Source: Streptomyces sp. MMG1121
GTDB lineage: Bacteria; Actinomycetota; Actinomycetes; Streptomycetales; Streptomycetaceae
Reading direction: 5' to 3'
DNA length: 64,000 bases
NCBI RefSeq assembly: GCF_001280015.1
Contig: NZ_LGDV01000013.1
Span: 1 to 64,000 of the forward strand
Shown here one piece after another: positions 1-8,233 of this stretch. Position 1 is the first letter of the stretch. Each line of letters begins with the position of its first letter. The translations under genes were made by a program, and so were the position numbers. The notes below the pieces were generated by a model. It saw only the letters and a list, made by a program, of their open reading frames with translations, was not told where the DNA came from and ran no database searches.

Positions 1-1254
1 GGGCCGCGTCGTGACGACCGCCGCGACGACCGCGGATTCCGGCGCGACGACCGTGGCGGTGACCGCCCGGCCTTCCGCCGCGACGACGACCGCGGTGGTG
101 ACCGCCCGGCCTTCCGTCGCAACGACGACCGTGGCGGGTACGGCCGCCGCGATGACCGCCGCGATGACCGACGGGACGACCGGCGCGGTGAGGACCGTGG
201 CGGTTTCCGGCGGGACGACAGCCGTGGGGATCGCGGTGGGTTCCGGGGTCGTGACGACCGTGGTGGCAGCCGTGGGCCCCGGCGGGACGACCGCGGTGGT
301 CGGCCCGGTGGCTTCCGTCGCGACGACCGGCGTGACGACCGAGGCGGCTACGGCGGTCGGGACGACAGCCGTGGCGGTGGCCGCTTCCGCGACGAGCGCG
401 ACCGCGACCGGGACCGTGAGCCGATCAAGCGGCTGCCGATCCCGGAGGACGTCACCGGTGACGAGATCGACCAGGACGTGCGGCAGGAGCTGCTGAGCCT
501 GCCCAAGACGCTCGCGGAGGACGTCGCCAGGAACCTGGTGATGGTCGCCCGGCTCATCGACGAGGACCCCGAGGGCGCCTACGGCTACTCCAGGGTGGCC
601 CTGCGTCTGGCGTCCCGCGTGGCCGCCGTGCGCGAGGCCGCCGGGTTCGCCGCGTACGCCAACCAGAAGTACAGCGAGGCCCTCGCCGAGTTCCGGGCCG
701 CGCGCCGGATGACCGGCAGTGCGGAACTGTGGCCGGTGATGGCCGACTGCGAGCGTGGGCTCGGGCGGCCGGAGAAGGCGCTGGACATGGCCGGCGCCCC
801 GGAGGTGCACAAGCTGGACAAGGCCGGTCAGGTCGAGATGCGGCTCGTCGCCGCCGGTGCCCGGCGTGACATGGACCAGCTGGACGCGGCCATCGTGACC
901 CTGCAGAGCCCCGAGCTGGCCTCCAACTCGGTTCAGCCCTGGACCGCCCGCCTGCGCTACGCGTACGCCGACGCCCTGCTGGCCGCCGGCCGGGAAGGCG
1001 AGGCGCGGGAGTGGTTCGCCAAGGCCGTCGAGGCCGACCGGGACAGCAGCACGGACGCCTCGGACCGGCTCGCCGAGCTGGACGGCGTGGAGTTCGTCGA
1101 CGCACTCGTCGAGGCCGAGGCCGAGGCCGAGGGCGAGGGCGAGGCCGAGGGTGACAGCGCCAGCGCCGGCGACGGAGAGAGCGACGGCGAAGGCGAGAAC
1201 CAGAGCGACAGCGAGTCCGTGAAGGCGTCCGAGGAGGACGGCGACAAGGACTGA
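1..1254 (+). CDS. R/D/G-repeat protein with TPR-like C-terminal part (5' end outside window)
   Basis: The reading frame is open from base 1, so the start lies upstream. The first ~140 visible residues are a low-complexity array of RRDDRGG, RGGFRRDD and GYGG-type units, resembling RGG/RDD disordered RNA-binding tails. From about base 430 (IKRLPIPEDVTGDEID) the chain becomes helical, with tetratricopeptide-like pairs (YANQKYSEALAEFRAAR, YADALLAAGREGEAREWF). It ends in a very acidic tail of repeated EAEAEGEGE. Family knowledge: conserved hypothetical in streptomycetes. A scaffold role in RNA or ribosome metabolism is inference only. A strong terminator follows directly. The function is unknown. 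Confidence 0.8.
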   Translation, partial: GPRRDDRRDDRGFRRDDRGGDRPAFRRDDDRGGDRPAFRRNDDRGGYGRRDDRRDDRRDDRRGEDRGGFRRDDSRGDRGGFRGRDDRGGSRGPRRDDRGGRPGGFRRDDRRDDRGGYGGRDDSRGGGRFRDERDRDRDREPIKRLPIPEDVTGDEIDQDVRQELLSLPKTLAEDVARNLVMVARLIDEDPEGAYGYSRVALRLASRVAAVREAAGFAAYANQKYSEALAEFRAARRMTGSAELWPVMADCERGLGRPEKALDMAGAPEVHKLDKAGQVEMRLVAAGARRDMDQLDAAIVTLQSPELASNSVQPWTARLRYAYADALLAAGREGEAREWFAKAVEADRDSSTDASDRLAELDGVEFVDALVEAEAEAEGEGEAEGDSASAGDGESDGEGENQSDSESVKASEEDGDKD

Positions 1255-1262
1255 CGTCCGTC

Positions 1263-1308
1263 ACCGAGAAGAGGGCAGGCTCCTGATGGGGCCTGCCCTC
1301 TTCTCGGT
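1263..1308. terminator. Bidirectional intrinsic terminator
   Basis: A perfect 18-bp stem (accgagaagagggcaggc and its complement) encloses a 10-nt loop. It lies between two convergent genes, so it can end transcripts from both sides. No U-tract is present, as is common in Streptomyces. Confidence 0.8.
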
Positions 1309-1317
1309 GCCGCTGGT

Positions 1318-2601
1318 TCAGATCTCCAGCGCCCGGAGCACCAGCCCCGACGCCGGCTTGGGGCCGAACGACGTCGACTTGCGGGGCATCGTCACGCCCT
1401 GGCGGGCCAGGTCGCGTACGACCTCCTCGCGGACGGGGTGCATCAGGACGGCCGTACCGCCGTCGTGTTCCGCCTTGGCGACCGTCGCGGCCGTGTCGTG
1501 GATGTAGGCGATGTGGGCCGGTGAGTCCTCGGGGATGTGCCAGACGTGCTCGAGGAGCGTGGCGTGCAGGACCGTGGCGTCCAGGGAGCGCCAGGCGGCC
1601 GGGCGGTCGGCCGGGATCGTGCGGGCCAGCAGGGCCGGGTCCGGCCGGTCGAGCAGGTGGAAGGCGCCGTCGCCGGCCAGCAGGAAGGCGTTGCCCGTGC
1701 AGGTCGCGTCCGCGAGCACCTCCAGGGCCTCGGCCAGCGGTGCGTCGAGGCGCCGTACCCGGAACAGGCCCTGCACGGCGGCCACCGCGTCCGCCACCGG
1801 CAGCCCGTGCAGCAGGCGGTGGATGGCGCGGACGCGCAGCGGATAGCGGGCGGTGTCCACCAGGAGGACCAGGCCGTGGTCCCAGGGGCCGGGGGAGGGC
1901 TGTTCCGCGCGGAGCAGCCGGTAGGTGGCCCAGCGGTGGTGGCCGTCGGCGATCAGGGCCTGGTGGTGGGAGAGATCCGCCTGGACGCGGGCCAGGTCGG
2001 CCGGGTCGGTGACCGACCACAGACGGTGGTGGAAGCCGTCCTCGGTGGTCGTGGACAGCAGCGGGGGCTTCTCCGCGGTGCGCTCGATCACCTCGGCGGT
2101 CGTGCCGTTGCCGCGGTAGGTCAGCAACAGCGGTTCCAGGTTCGCGCGCGTGGCGCGCATCAGGGCCGCGCGGTCGGCGACCACGGGCGGCATGACGTCC
2201 TCGTGCGGCAGCACCACGCCGTCCGCCGGTTCCGAGATCCGCAGCGCGCCGATGACGCCGCGCTGGAGCATGCCGTCTCCGTCCCGCTGCTCGTAGACGT
2301 ACAGGCCGGGTTCCGGGTCCGCGACGAGGATGCCCTCGGCGAGCCAGCGGCGCAGGGTGTCGGCCGCCTGTTCGGTGCCGGCGCTCGGGGTTCCGGCCTG
2401 GGGCAGGATCAGCCGGACGATGTTGTGCGGGTCGGCGGACTGGAGATGATGAACCCCGTCGGGCCGTACGACGACGTCGTAGGGAGGGGAGGTGACGGAG
2501 GCGAGGCTGCCGACCCGGTCGGGGTCGTAACGAAGGCCTCGGAACGGGTTGAGTTCCAGGCCTCGGCGCGCCGTTGCTTCCGAGTGACCTGCAGTGTTCA
2601 T
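1318..2601 (-). CDS. DUF1015 family protein
   Basis: This 427-residue cytoplasmic protein matches the DUF1015 family in length and in its N-terminal signature (LNPFRGLRYDPDRVG, then TSPPYDVV). It also has the internal LIADGHHRWATY motif typical of the family. Biochemical function is not established; the family is often found near serine/phosphoserine metabolism genes, but no such neighbour is seen here. The ATG start is preceded by a TACGAT -10-like hexamer ending 6 nt upstream and by no Shine-Dalgarno, so the mRNA is probably leaderless. It is convergent with the RDD-repeat gene and divergent from the HAD phosphatase. Confidence 0.85.
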   Translation of the reverse strand: MNTAGHSEATARRGLELNPFRGLRYDPDRVGSLASVTSPPYDVVVRPDGVHHLQSADPHNIVRLILPQAGTPSAGTEQAADTLRRWLAEGILVADPEPGLYVYEQRDGDGMLQRGVIGALRISEPADGVVLPHEDVMPPVVADRAALMRATRANLEPLLLTYRGNGTTAEVIERTAEKPPLLSTTTEDGFHHRLWSVTDPADLARVQADLSHHQALIADGHHRWATYRLLRAEQPSPGPWDHGLVLLVDTARYPLRVRAIHRLLHGLPVADAVAAVQGLFRVRRLDAPLAEALEVLADATCTGNAFLLAGDGAFHLLDRPDPALLARTIPADRPAAWRSLDATVLHATLLEHVWHIPEDSPAHIAYIHDTAATVAKAEHDGGTAVLMHPVREEVVRDLARQGVTMPRKSTSFGPKPASGLVLRALEI

Positions 2602-2607
2602 CCCGGC

Positions 2608-2613
2608 ATCGTA
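2608..2613 (-). promoter_or_regulatory. Leaderless -10 element for the DUF1015 gene
   Basis: TACGAT on the minus strand (TANNNT consensus) ends 6 nt before the ATG, placing the predicted transcription start at or next to the start codon. There is no ribosome binding site. No convincing -35 was found. Confidence 0.5.
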
Positions 2614-2674
2614 CGTGTGTCAGTGGTGTGCGGGATGATCGGGGGAAAGGCCTTCGAACGAGGAGCGATGTGGA

Positions 2675-3703
2675 ATGAGCCAGACGGTCAGGACGAGGCC
2701 CGAGGGCAGTGGGCAGCCCCTGAGCGAGGCGTACGACACGGCGCTGCTCGATCTGGACGGGGTGGTGTACGCGGGCGGGCACGCGATCGCGCACGCGGTC
2801 GACTCGCTGGATGTGGCGCGTGCGGGCGGGATGCATCTGGCGTACGTCACGAACAACGCGCTGCGGACCCCGGACGCCGTGGCGGAGCATCTGACGGAGC
2901 TGGGCATACCGACGGGGGCCGAGGACGTCATCACCTCCGCGCAGGCCGTGGCGCGGCTGATCAGCGAACAGGTGCCGGCCGGGGCGCGGGTGCTGGTGAT
3001 CGGCGGCGAAGGGCTGCGGGTGGCGCTGCGCGAGCGGGGGCTGACGCCGGTGGAGTCGGCGGACGACGACCCGGCGGCGGTGGCGCAGGGCTTCGGCGGG
3101 CCCGAGCTGACCTGGGGGCGGTTCGCCGAGGCGTCGTACGCCGTCCGGCGTGGCGTGCCGTGGTTCGCGTCCAACACGGATCTGACGATCCCGAGCGGGC
3201 GGGGCATCGCGCCGGGCAACGGGGCGGCCGTGGAGGTCGTCCGGATCGCGACGGGTGCCGTGCCGCAGGTGGCGGGAAAGCCGCTGCCGCCGATGCACAA
3301 GGAGACGATCATCCGCACGGGCGCGCGGCGTCCGCTGGTGGTCGGGGACCGGCTGGACACGGACATCGAGGGCGCGTTCAACGGCGAGGTCGACTCGCTG
3401 CTGGTGCTGACCGGCGTGACCGACGGCGTCCAGCTGCTGGCCGCGCCGCCGCAGCACCGGCCGACGTACGTGGACGCCGATCTGCGCGGACTGCTCACCG
3501 GACAACCGGAGATCACCGCGGCGGGTGAGGGTTTCCGCTGTGGCGGGTTCACGGCGACGGCCGGAGCGGACCGGCTGGAGCTGGAGGGCGACGGCGAGGC
3601 GCTGGACGGACTGCGGGCCCTGTGCGCGGCGGCCTGGACGGCGGCCGGGGAGGGCTCCTGCGAGCTGGACGGAGGCAAGGCACTGGCGCGTCTCGGCCTG
3701 TGA
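2675..3703 (+). CDS. HAD-superfamily IIA hydrolase (NagD/PGP-like phosphatase)
   Basis: A 342-residue soluble phosphatase. HAD motif I is LLDLDGVVY with nucleophile/acid Asp26 and Asp28. Motif II sits in AYVTNNA (the IIA cap type), and motif IV in VVGDRLDTDIEGA. This pattern is typical of NagD, p-nitrophenylphosphatase and phosphoglycolate phosphatase relatives that dephosphorylate small sugar or nucleotide phosphates; the substrate cannot be told from sequence. The ATG at 2675 is chosen because GGAG lies 10 nt upstream. The gene stands alone, about 50 bp before the iron-regulated ABC operon. Confidence 0.85.
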   Translation: MSQTVRTRPEGSGQPLSEAYDTALLDLDGVVYAGGHAIAHAVDSLDVARAGGMHLAYVTNNALRTPDAVAEHLTELGIPTGAEDVITSAQAVARLISEQVPAGARVLVIGGEGLRVALRERGLTPVESADDDPAAVAQGFGGPELTWGRFAEASYAVRRGVPWFASNTDLTIPSGRGIAPGNGAAVEVVRIATGAVPQVAGKPLPPMHKETIIRTGARRPLVVGDRLDTDIEGAFNGEVDSLLVLTGVTDGVQLLAAPPQHRPTYVDADLRGLLTGQPEITAAGEGFRCGGFTATAGADRLELEGDGEALDGLRALCAAAWTAAGEGSCELDGGKALARLGL

Positions 3704-3732
3704 CGAGAACCCCGGGGGATCGAGATCAGGAG

Positions 3733-3751
3733 CGAGGGTAGGCTAACCTAA
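3733..3751 (+). promoter_or_regulatory. Iron box (DmdR/IdeR operator) overlapping the -10 of the siderophore ABC operon
   Basis: The 19 bases match the IdeR/DmdR consensus TTAGGTTAGGCTAACCTAA at 16 of 19 positions. They contain a TAGGCT -10 hexamer (3739-3744). A bound Fe2+-repressor would cover the promoter. The predicted transcription start falls about 4 nt before the GTG of the first permease, so the leader is almost absent. This fixes the downstream operon as iron-repressed. Confidence 0.85.
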
Positions 3752-3755
3752 CCTC

Positions 3756-4799
3756 GTGTTGGTCGACAGTCCCCCGGAACAGCGCGCGGTGCCCGCTCCC
3801 GCGCCCCCAACTCGCCAGGCGGTACGGGCCCTTGGGCTCCTGCTCTCTGTCGCGATCCTGCTGCTCGTCGCCATGGCGAGTATCGCGATCGGGGCGAAAG
3901 CGCTGTCGCCGGACCAGGTCTGGCACGGCCTGTTCCACGACACGGGCACATACGGCGACGTCGTCGTGGACGAGCGGGTCGCGCGCACCTGTCTCGGTCT
4001 GCTGGCCGGTGCCGCGCTCGGGCTGTCCGGTGCCGTGCTCCAGGCGCTCACCCGCAACCCGCTGGCCGATCCCGGGCTGCTCGGCATCAACGCGGGCGCG
4101 TCGGCCGCCGTTGTCACGGCCACGGCCTATTTCGGCGTCACCAGCCTCACCGGCTATGTGTGGTTCGCCTTCCTCGGGGCGGCGGTGGTCGGCGCGCTGG
4201 TGTGGTTCCTCGGCGGCAGCCGGGGCGCCACCCCCGTGCGGCTCGCGCTCGCCGGCACGGCCATCAGCGCGGCCCTGTACGGCTACATCCAGGCCGTGAT
4301 GATCATGGATGATGCGGCGCTGGGCAAGATGCGCTTCTGGACGGTGGGTTCACTGGCCTCGGCCACCCACTCGACCATCATGCAGGTGCTGCCGTTCCTC
4401 GCGGTCGGCATGCTCCTCGCGCTCGGGCTGGCCCGGCCGCTGAACGCGGTGGCGATGGGCGACGACACCGCCCGCGCTCTCGGCGCCAACCTGGGCCGTA
4501 CCCGCGCCCTGGCCATGCTGGCCGCCACCATGCTGTGTGGTGCCGCGACCGCCGCCTGCGGCCCGATCGTCTTCGTCGGGCTGATGGTGCCGCACGTCGT
4601 GCGCTCCTTCACCGGCCCCGACCTGCGCTGGATCCTGCCGTACGCCACGGTCCTGTCGCCCGTGCTGCTGGTCGGCGCCGACATCCTCGGCCGCGTCGTG
4701 GCCCGCCCCTCGGAACTCCAGGTCGGCATCGTCACCGCGATCATCGGCGGCCCGGTCTTCATCTTTCTCGTACGACGGCGGAGGACGGCCCAGCTGTGA
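3756..4799 (+). CDS. FecCD-family iron-siderophore ABC permease (first)
   Basis: A 347-residue inner-membrane permease with about 8-10 hydrophobic segments. Family signatures are present: LAGAALGLSGAVLQALTRNPLADP near residue 85 and GPIVFVGLMVPHVVR near residue 270, the coupling region facing the ATPase. It would form the translocation pore for a ferric siderophore together with the next permease. The GTG start is only 5 bases past the iron box and has no Shine-Dalgarno, consistent with a (near-)leaderless mRNA. It overlaps the second permease by 4 nt (GTGA). No substrate-binding lipoprotein is encoded beside it, so that partner must be elsewhere. Confidence 0.9.
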   Translation: MLVDSPPEQRAVPAPAPPTRQAVRALGLLLSVAILLLVAMASIAIGAKALSPDQVWHGLFHDTGTYGDVVVDERVARTCLGLLAGAALGLSGAVLQALTRNPLADPGLLGINAGASAAVVTATAYFGVTSLTGYVWFAFLGAAVVGALVWFLGGSRGATPVRLALAGTAISAALYGYIQAVMIMDDAALGKMRFWTVGSLASATHSTIMQVLPFLAVGMLLALGLARPLNAVAMGDDTARALGANLGRTRALAMLAATMLCGAATAACGPIVFVGLMVPHVVRSFTGPDLRWILPYATVLSPVLLVGADILGRVVARPSELQVGIVTAIIGGPVFIFLVRRRRTAQL

Positions 4800-5842
4800 A
4801 GACCCGAACCATGAACCGGGCGGTGCGCACCCCGGGCGGGCTCTCTCTGCGCCTGGACCTGCGAGCCCTGATCGTCGTCGCCCTGCTGCTGGTCGCCGCC
4901 GGTGCCGCGGGCATCGCGCTGATCGGCACCGGCGACGCGAAGATCCCCGCGTCCGACGTGCTCAGGACCCTCGCCGGGAACGGCACCGCGTACCAGGACT
5001 TCATCGTCAACGAGCTGCGGCTGCCACGCGTCCTGGTCGGCCTGCTGGTCGGCGCCTCGCTCGGGCTCGGCGGTGCCCTGTTCCAGTCCGTCTCCCGCAA
5101 CCCGCTCGGCAGCCCGGACGTGCTGGGCCTCTCGCAGGGCTCCACGGCCGGCGCGCTGATCGTCATCGTGCTGATGTCCGGCACCTCCACCCAGGTCACC
5201 TTCGGCGCGCTGATCGGCGGCCTGGTGACCGGACTCGCCATCTATCTGCTCGCCTGGAAGCAGGGCGTGCACGGATACCGGCTGGTCCTGGTCGGTATCG
5301 GTGTCTCCGCGATCGCTACCGCGGTCAACGGCTATCTGCTCACCAAGGCCGACATGGTCGACGCGGCCCGCGCGGTCGTGTGGATGACCGGTTCGCTCAA
5401 CGGGCGTGACTGGGACCAGGTCTGGCCGCTGCTCGCCCTGTGCGCCGTCCTCGTCCCGCTGGTTCTCGCCCACGCGCGCGGCCTTCGGATGATGGAGATG
5501 GGCGACGACGTCGCGAACGCCCTCGGAGTGCGCGTACAGCGTGTCCGGCTGGTGCTGATGGTCTGCGCCGTGCTGCTCACCGCCGCCGCCACGGCCGCCG
5601 CCGGACCCGTCGCCTTCGTCGCGCTCACCGCACCGCAGCTCGCCCGCCGCCTGACCCGCTCGCCGGGCCCCAACCTGGTGCCCTCGCTCTGCATGGGCGC
5701 CGCCCTGCTGGTCGCCGCCGACTGGGCCTCGCAGCGCGCCTTCGGCGCCGACCAGCTCCCCGTCGGCGTGGTCACCGGCGTCCTCGGCGGCGGCTATCTG
5801 CTGTGGCTGCTGGTCACCGAGCGCAGGGCGGGCCGGATATGA
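4796..5842 (+). CDS. FecCD-family iron-siderophore ABC permease (second)
   Basis: A 348-residue polytopic permease, paralogous to its upstream neighbour: LVGASLGLGGALFQSVSRNPLGSP near residue 85 and GPVAFVALTAPQLAR near residue 270. The GTG at 4796 is preferred over the ATG at 4811 because it overlaps the previous stop as GTGA, the usual translational coupling. The two permeases probably form a heterodimer importing ferric siderophore in the cytoplasmic membrane. It overlaps the ATPase gene by 4 nt (ATGA). Confidence 0.9.
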   Translation: MKTRTMNRAVRTPGGLSLRLDLRALIVVALLLVAAGAAGIALIGTGDAKIPASDVLRTLAGNGTAYQDFIVNELRLPRVLVGLLVGASLGLGGALFQSVSRNPLGSPDVLGLSQGSTAGALIVIVLMSGTSTQVTFGALIGGLVTGLAIYLLAWKQGVHGYRLVLVGIGVSAIATAVNGYLLTKADMVDAARAVVWMTGSLNGRDWDQVWPLLALCAVLVPLVLAHARGLRMMEMGDDVANALGVRVQRVRLVLMVCAVLLTAAATAAAGPVAFVALTAPQLARRLTRSPGPNLVPSLCMGAALLVAADWASQRAFGADQLPVGVVTGVLGGGYLLWLLVTERRAGRI

Positions 5843-6708
5843 GCGCCACCCCCGAGTCAGTCAGCAAGAGGAGCACCGTGAACCGCCTGTCCGCCGAGAA
5901 CGTCACCCTCGCCTACGACCAGCGCGTCATCGCCGAGCAGCTGTCGGTGGAGATCCCCGACAACTCCTTCACCGTGATCGTCGGCCCGAACGCGTGCGGC
6001 AAGTCGACACTGCTGCGGGCGCTGTCGCGGATGCTCAAGCCCAGCCGGGGCCGGGTGCTGCTCGACGGGCAGGTCATCCAGTCCATGCCCGCGAAGAAGG
6101 TCGCCCGGACCCTCGGCCTGCTGCCGCAGTCGTCCATCGCGCCCGACGGCATCACCGTCGCCGACCTGGTCGGCCGCGGCCGCTACCCGCACCAGGGCCT
6201 GCTGCGCCAGTGGTCGACGGAGGACGAGCGGGTCGTCCAGGAGTCCATGCGGCAGACGGGGGTCGCCGAGCTGGCCGACCGGTACGTGGACGAGCTGTCC
6301 GGCGGACAGCGTCAGCGCGTGTGGATCGCCATGGCGCTGGCCCAGCAGACCCCGCTGCTGCTCCTGGACGAGCCGACCACCTACCTCGACATCCAGCACC
6401 AGATCGACGTCCTCGACCTGTGCGCCGAGCTGCACGAGACCCAGGGCCGCACCCTCGTCGCCGTCCTGCACGACCTCAACCACGCGGCCCGCTACGCCAC
6501 CCACCTGGTCGCCCTGCGCGGCGGCGAGGTCATCGCCGAGGGCGCCCCGAACGACATCGTCACGGCCGAGCTGGTCGAGGAGGTGTTCGGGCTGCGCTGC
6601 CAGATCATCGACGACCCCGAGACCGGGACCCCGCTGGTGGTGCCGGCCGCGCGCAAGGCACGGGCGGAGCACACGGGGACGGGGCAGAAGGTCACAGCAG
6701 CTTCCTGA
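5839..6708 (+). CDS. Ferric-siderophore ABC transporter ATP-binding protein
   Basis: A 289-residue FecE/FepC-type ATPase. Walker A is GPNACGKST, the ABC signature is LSGGQRQRVWIAMAL, Walker B is LLLLDEPTTYLD, and the switch His is in VLHDLNHAARY. It powers the two FecCD permeases. Its start overlaps the second permease stop (ATGA), completing a three-gene iron-regulated operon. The 3' end overlaps the convergent SCP2-like gene by 17 nt. Confidence 0.92.
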   Translation: MSATPESVSKRSTVNRLSAENVTLAYDQRVIAEQLSVEIPDNSFTVIVGPNACGKSTLLRALSRMLKPSRGRVLLDGQVIQSMPAKKVARTLGLLPQSSIAPDGITVADLVGRGRYPHQGLLRQWSTEDERVVQESMRQTGVAELADRYVDELSGGQRQRVWIAMALAQQTPLLLLDEPTTYLDIQHQIDVLDLCAELHETQGRTLVAVLHDLNHAARYATHLVALRGGEVIAEGAPNDIVTAELVEEVFGLRCQIIDDPETGTPLVVPAARKARAEHTGTGQKVTAAS

Positions 6709-7039
6709 GCCGGAACAGGTCCAGCAGGCTCGCCTCCAGCCGCACCCGGCCCTTGCCCCAGGCGGTCGCGAAGTTCAGCTCGCCGCCAACGAGGGCCACC
6801 AGGTCGTCGCCGGCCATGGCGAGCCTGATCTGCGCCCTCTCGCGCGGCGGTCCCGGGTGGGTGTCGTCGACCTCGATCCGGCCGCCGGTCATCCGTCCCT
6901 CGAAGGTGACGTCCAGGTCGGTGATGTGACAGCTCACCGAGCGGTCCAGGGCGGCGGCCGCCCCGACGTCGCCCTCGGCGCCCTGCATGTTGTCCGAAAG
7001 CTTTCCCAGTGCGGCGCGGCACTCCTCGATCGTGGCCAT
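6692..7039 (-). CDS. SCP2 sterol-binding-domain-like protein
   Basis: A 115-residue soluble protein that is a single SCP2-like domain: an N-terminal helix (ATIEECRAALGKLS), then strands including HITDLDVTFEGRM, IRLAMAGDDLVALVGGELN and a C-terminal amphipathic segment. Such domains bind hydrophobic ligands; the ligand here is unknown. A TACCGT hexamer ends 8 nt before the ATG and no Shine-Dalgarno is seen, so it may be leaderless. It overlaps the ABC ATPase gene tail to tail by 17 nt and is divergent from the small gene at 7082. Confidence 0.7.
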   Translation of the reverse strand: MATIEECRAALGKLSDNMQGAEGDVGAAAALDRSVSCHITDLDVTFEGRMTGGRIEVDDTHPGPPRERAQIRLAMAGDDLVALVGGELNFATAWGKGRVRLEASLLDLFRLRKLL

Positions 7040-7069
7040 CGCCCACGACGGTACCCCAGCGGTTCGAGG

Positions 7070-7075
7070 TAGCGT
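7070..7075 (+). promoter_or_regulatory. Leaderless -10 element for the 92-residue protein gene
   Basis: TAGCGT ends exactly 6 nt before the ATG at 7082; no ribosome binding site lies between. The same hexamer and spacing recur before the I78 inhibitor gene at 39848. Confidence 0.55.
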
Positions 7076-7081
7076 CTGGGC

Positions 7082-7360
7082 ATGAGCGAGTCCGTGTCCG
7101 AGGCCGAGATCGTCACCGTGGCAGAGCCCGAGTACGACCCCGCCGCCCCGGCCCCCCTGAACGTCCCGCGCACCCCCACCGGCAACGCCGAGGTCGACGA
7201 CCAGCTCGACCGGCTGGCGGACACCGACCACCTCGCCACCGACGGACACGTCGAGGTGTACGAGGATGTACACCGGGGGCTGCGCGACGCGCTCACCGCG
7301 CTCGACGCACGCCCGGGATCTCCGGCTCCCACCCGTCACCCGACCGCCGCCCCCCAATGA
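7082..7360 (+). CDS. Conserved hypothetical protein upstream of tlyA
   Basis: A 92-residue acidic, proline-rich protein with a short predicted helical core (NAEVDDQLDRLADTDH followed by VYEDVHRGLRDALTALDA) between low-complexity ends. No catalytic motif, signal or membrane segment is visible. It is positioned as the first gene of the tlyA-nadK-recN run with a leaderless promoter, so it may be co-transcribed with them; a 57-nt gap separates it from tlyA. The function is unknown. Confidence 0.7.
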   Translation: MSESVSEAEIVTVAEPEYDPAAPAPLNVPRTPTGNAEVDDQLDRLADTDHLATDGHVEVYEDVHRGLRDALTALDARPGSPAPTRHPTAAPQ

Positions 7361-7417
7361 GACCCTTCGGGTCGCACCTTTTGAATGGCCGTAACGAAAG
7401 CAGGAGCTGAACCGAAC

Positions 7418-8233
7418 GTGGCAGGAGTCGTACGCCGTCGTCTGGACGCGGAGCTGGTCCGCCGGAAGCTCGCGCGCTCGCGTGAGCACGCCAGCCAGCT
7501 GATCGCCGCCGGGCGGGTCACCGTCGGCAAGACCGTGGCGACCAAGCCGGCCACGCAGGTCGAGACCGCCGCGGCGATCGTCGTCCAGAGCGACGACAGC
7601 GACCCCGAGTACGTCTCCCGGGGCGGCCACAAGCTCGCCGGCGCGCTGGAGGTCTTCGTCCCCCGGGGACTCGTGGTCGAGGACCGGCGCGCGCTGGACG
7701 CCGGCGCGTCCACCGGCGGCTTCACCGATGTCCTGCTGCGCGCGGGCGCCGCCCACGTCGTCGCCGTGGACGTCGGATACGGACAGCTCGCCTGGTCTCT
7801 CCAGAGCGATGAACGCGTGACCGTCAAGGACCGTACGAACGTACGGGAGTTGACGCTCGACGTGATCGACGGGGATCCTGTGGATCTTGTCGTGGGCGAT
7901 CTGTCCTTCATCCCGCTCGGGCTGGTGCTGCCGGCCCTCAAGCGGTGCGTGAAGCCGGACGCCGACCTGGTGATGATGGTCAAGCCGCAGTTCGAGGTGG
8001 GGAAGGAGCGGCTCGGCAGCGGGGGTGTCGTACGGAGTCCGCAACTGCGGGCGGAGGCCGTGCGGGGAGTGGCCGAGAAGGCCTGGGAGCTGGGGCTCGG
8101 GGTGCAGGGTGTCACCGCGAGTCCGCTGCCCGGGCCCTCGGGGAACGTCGAGTACTTTCTCTGGCTGCGGGCGGGCGCACCCCAGGTGGACCCGGCCGAT
8201 GTCGACCGTGCAGTGGCGGAGGGGCCGCTTTGA
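7418..8233 (+). CDS. tlyA: TlyA-family 16S/23S rRNA 2'-O-methyltransferase
   Basis: 271 residues, against about 268 for mycobacterial TlyA. An N-terminal S4 RNA-binding domain (residues ~5-65, RRRLDAELVRRKLARS, QLIAAGRVTVG) is followed by an FtsJ/RrmJ-like Rossmann methyltransferase with the SAM motif ALDAGASTGGFTD. TlyA methylates the 2'-hydroxyl of cytidines in both rRNAs, and its loss gives capreomycin resistance in mycobacteria. The GTG at 7418 is selected over the ATG at 7385 because AGGAG lies 11 nt before it and family members begin near here. nadK follows with a TTGA overlap. Confidence 0.93.
   Translation: MAGVVRRRLDAELVRRKLARSREHASQLIAAGRVTVGKTVATKPATQVETAAAIVVQSDDSDPEYVSRGGHKLAGALEVFVPRGLVVEDRRALDAGASTGGFTDVLLRAGAAHVVAVDVGYGQLAWSLQSDERVTVKDRTNVRELTLDVIDGDPVDLVVGDLSFIPLGLVLPALKRCVKPDADLVMMVKPQFEVGKERLGSGGVVRSPQLRAEAVRGVAEKAWELGLGVQGVTASPLPGPSGNVEYFLWLRAGAPQVDPADVDRAVAEGPL

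Noticed and set aside
1..430. CRISPR or tandem DNA repeat
   Set aside because: The repetition follows codons (RDD/RGG units) with degenerate DNA, so it is a protein-level low-complexity region.
554..3505. 983-codon open frame on the minus strand
   Set aside because: It runs opposite real genes on both sides; composition is Arg/Pro/Gly-rich, typical of antisense frames in 72% GC DNA.
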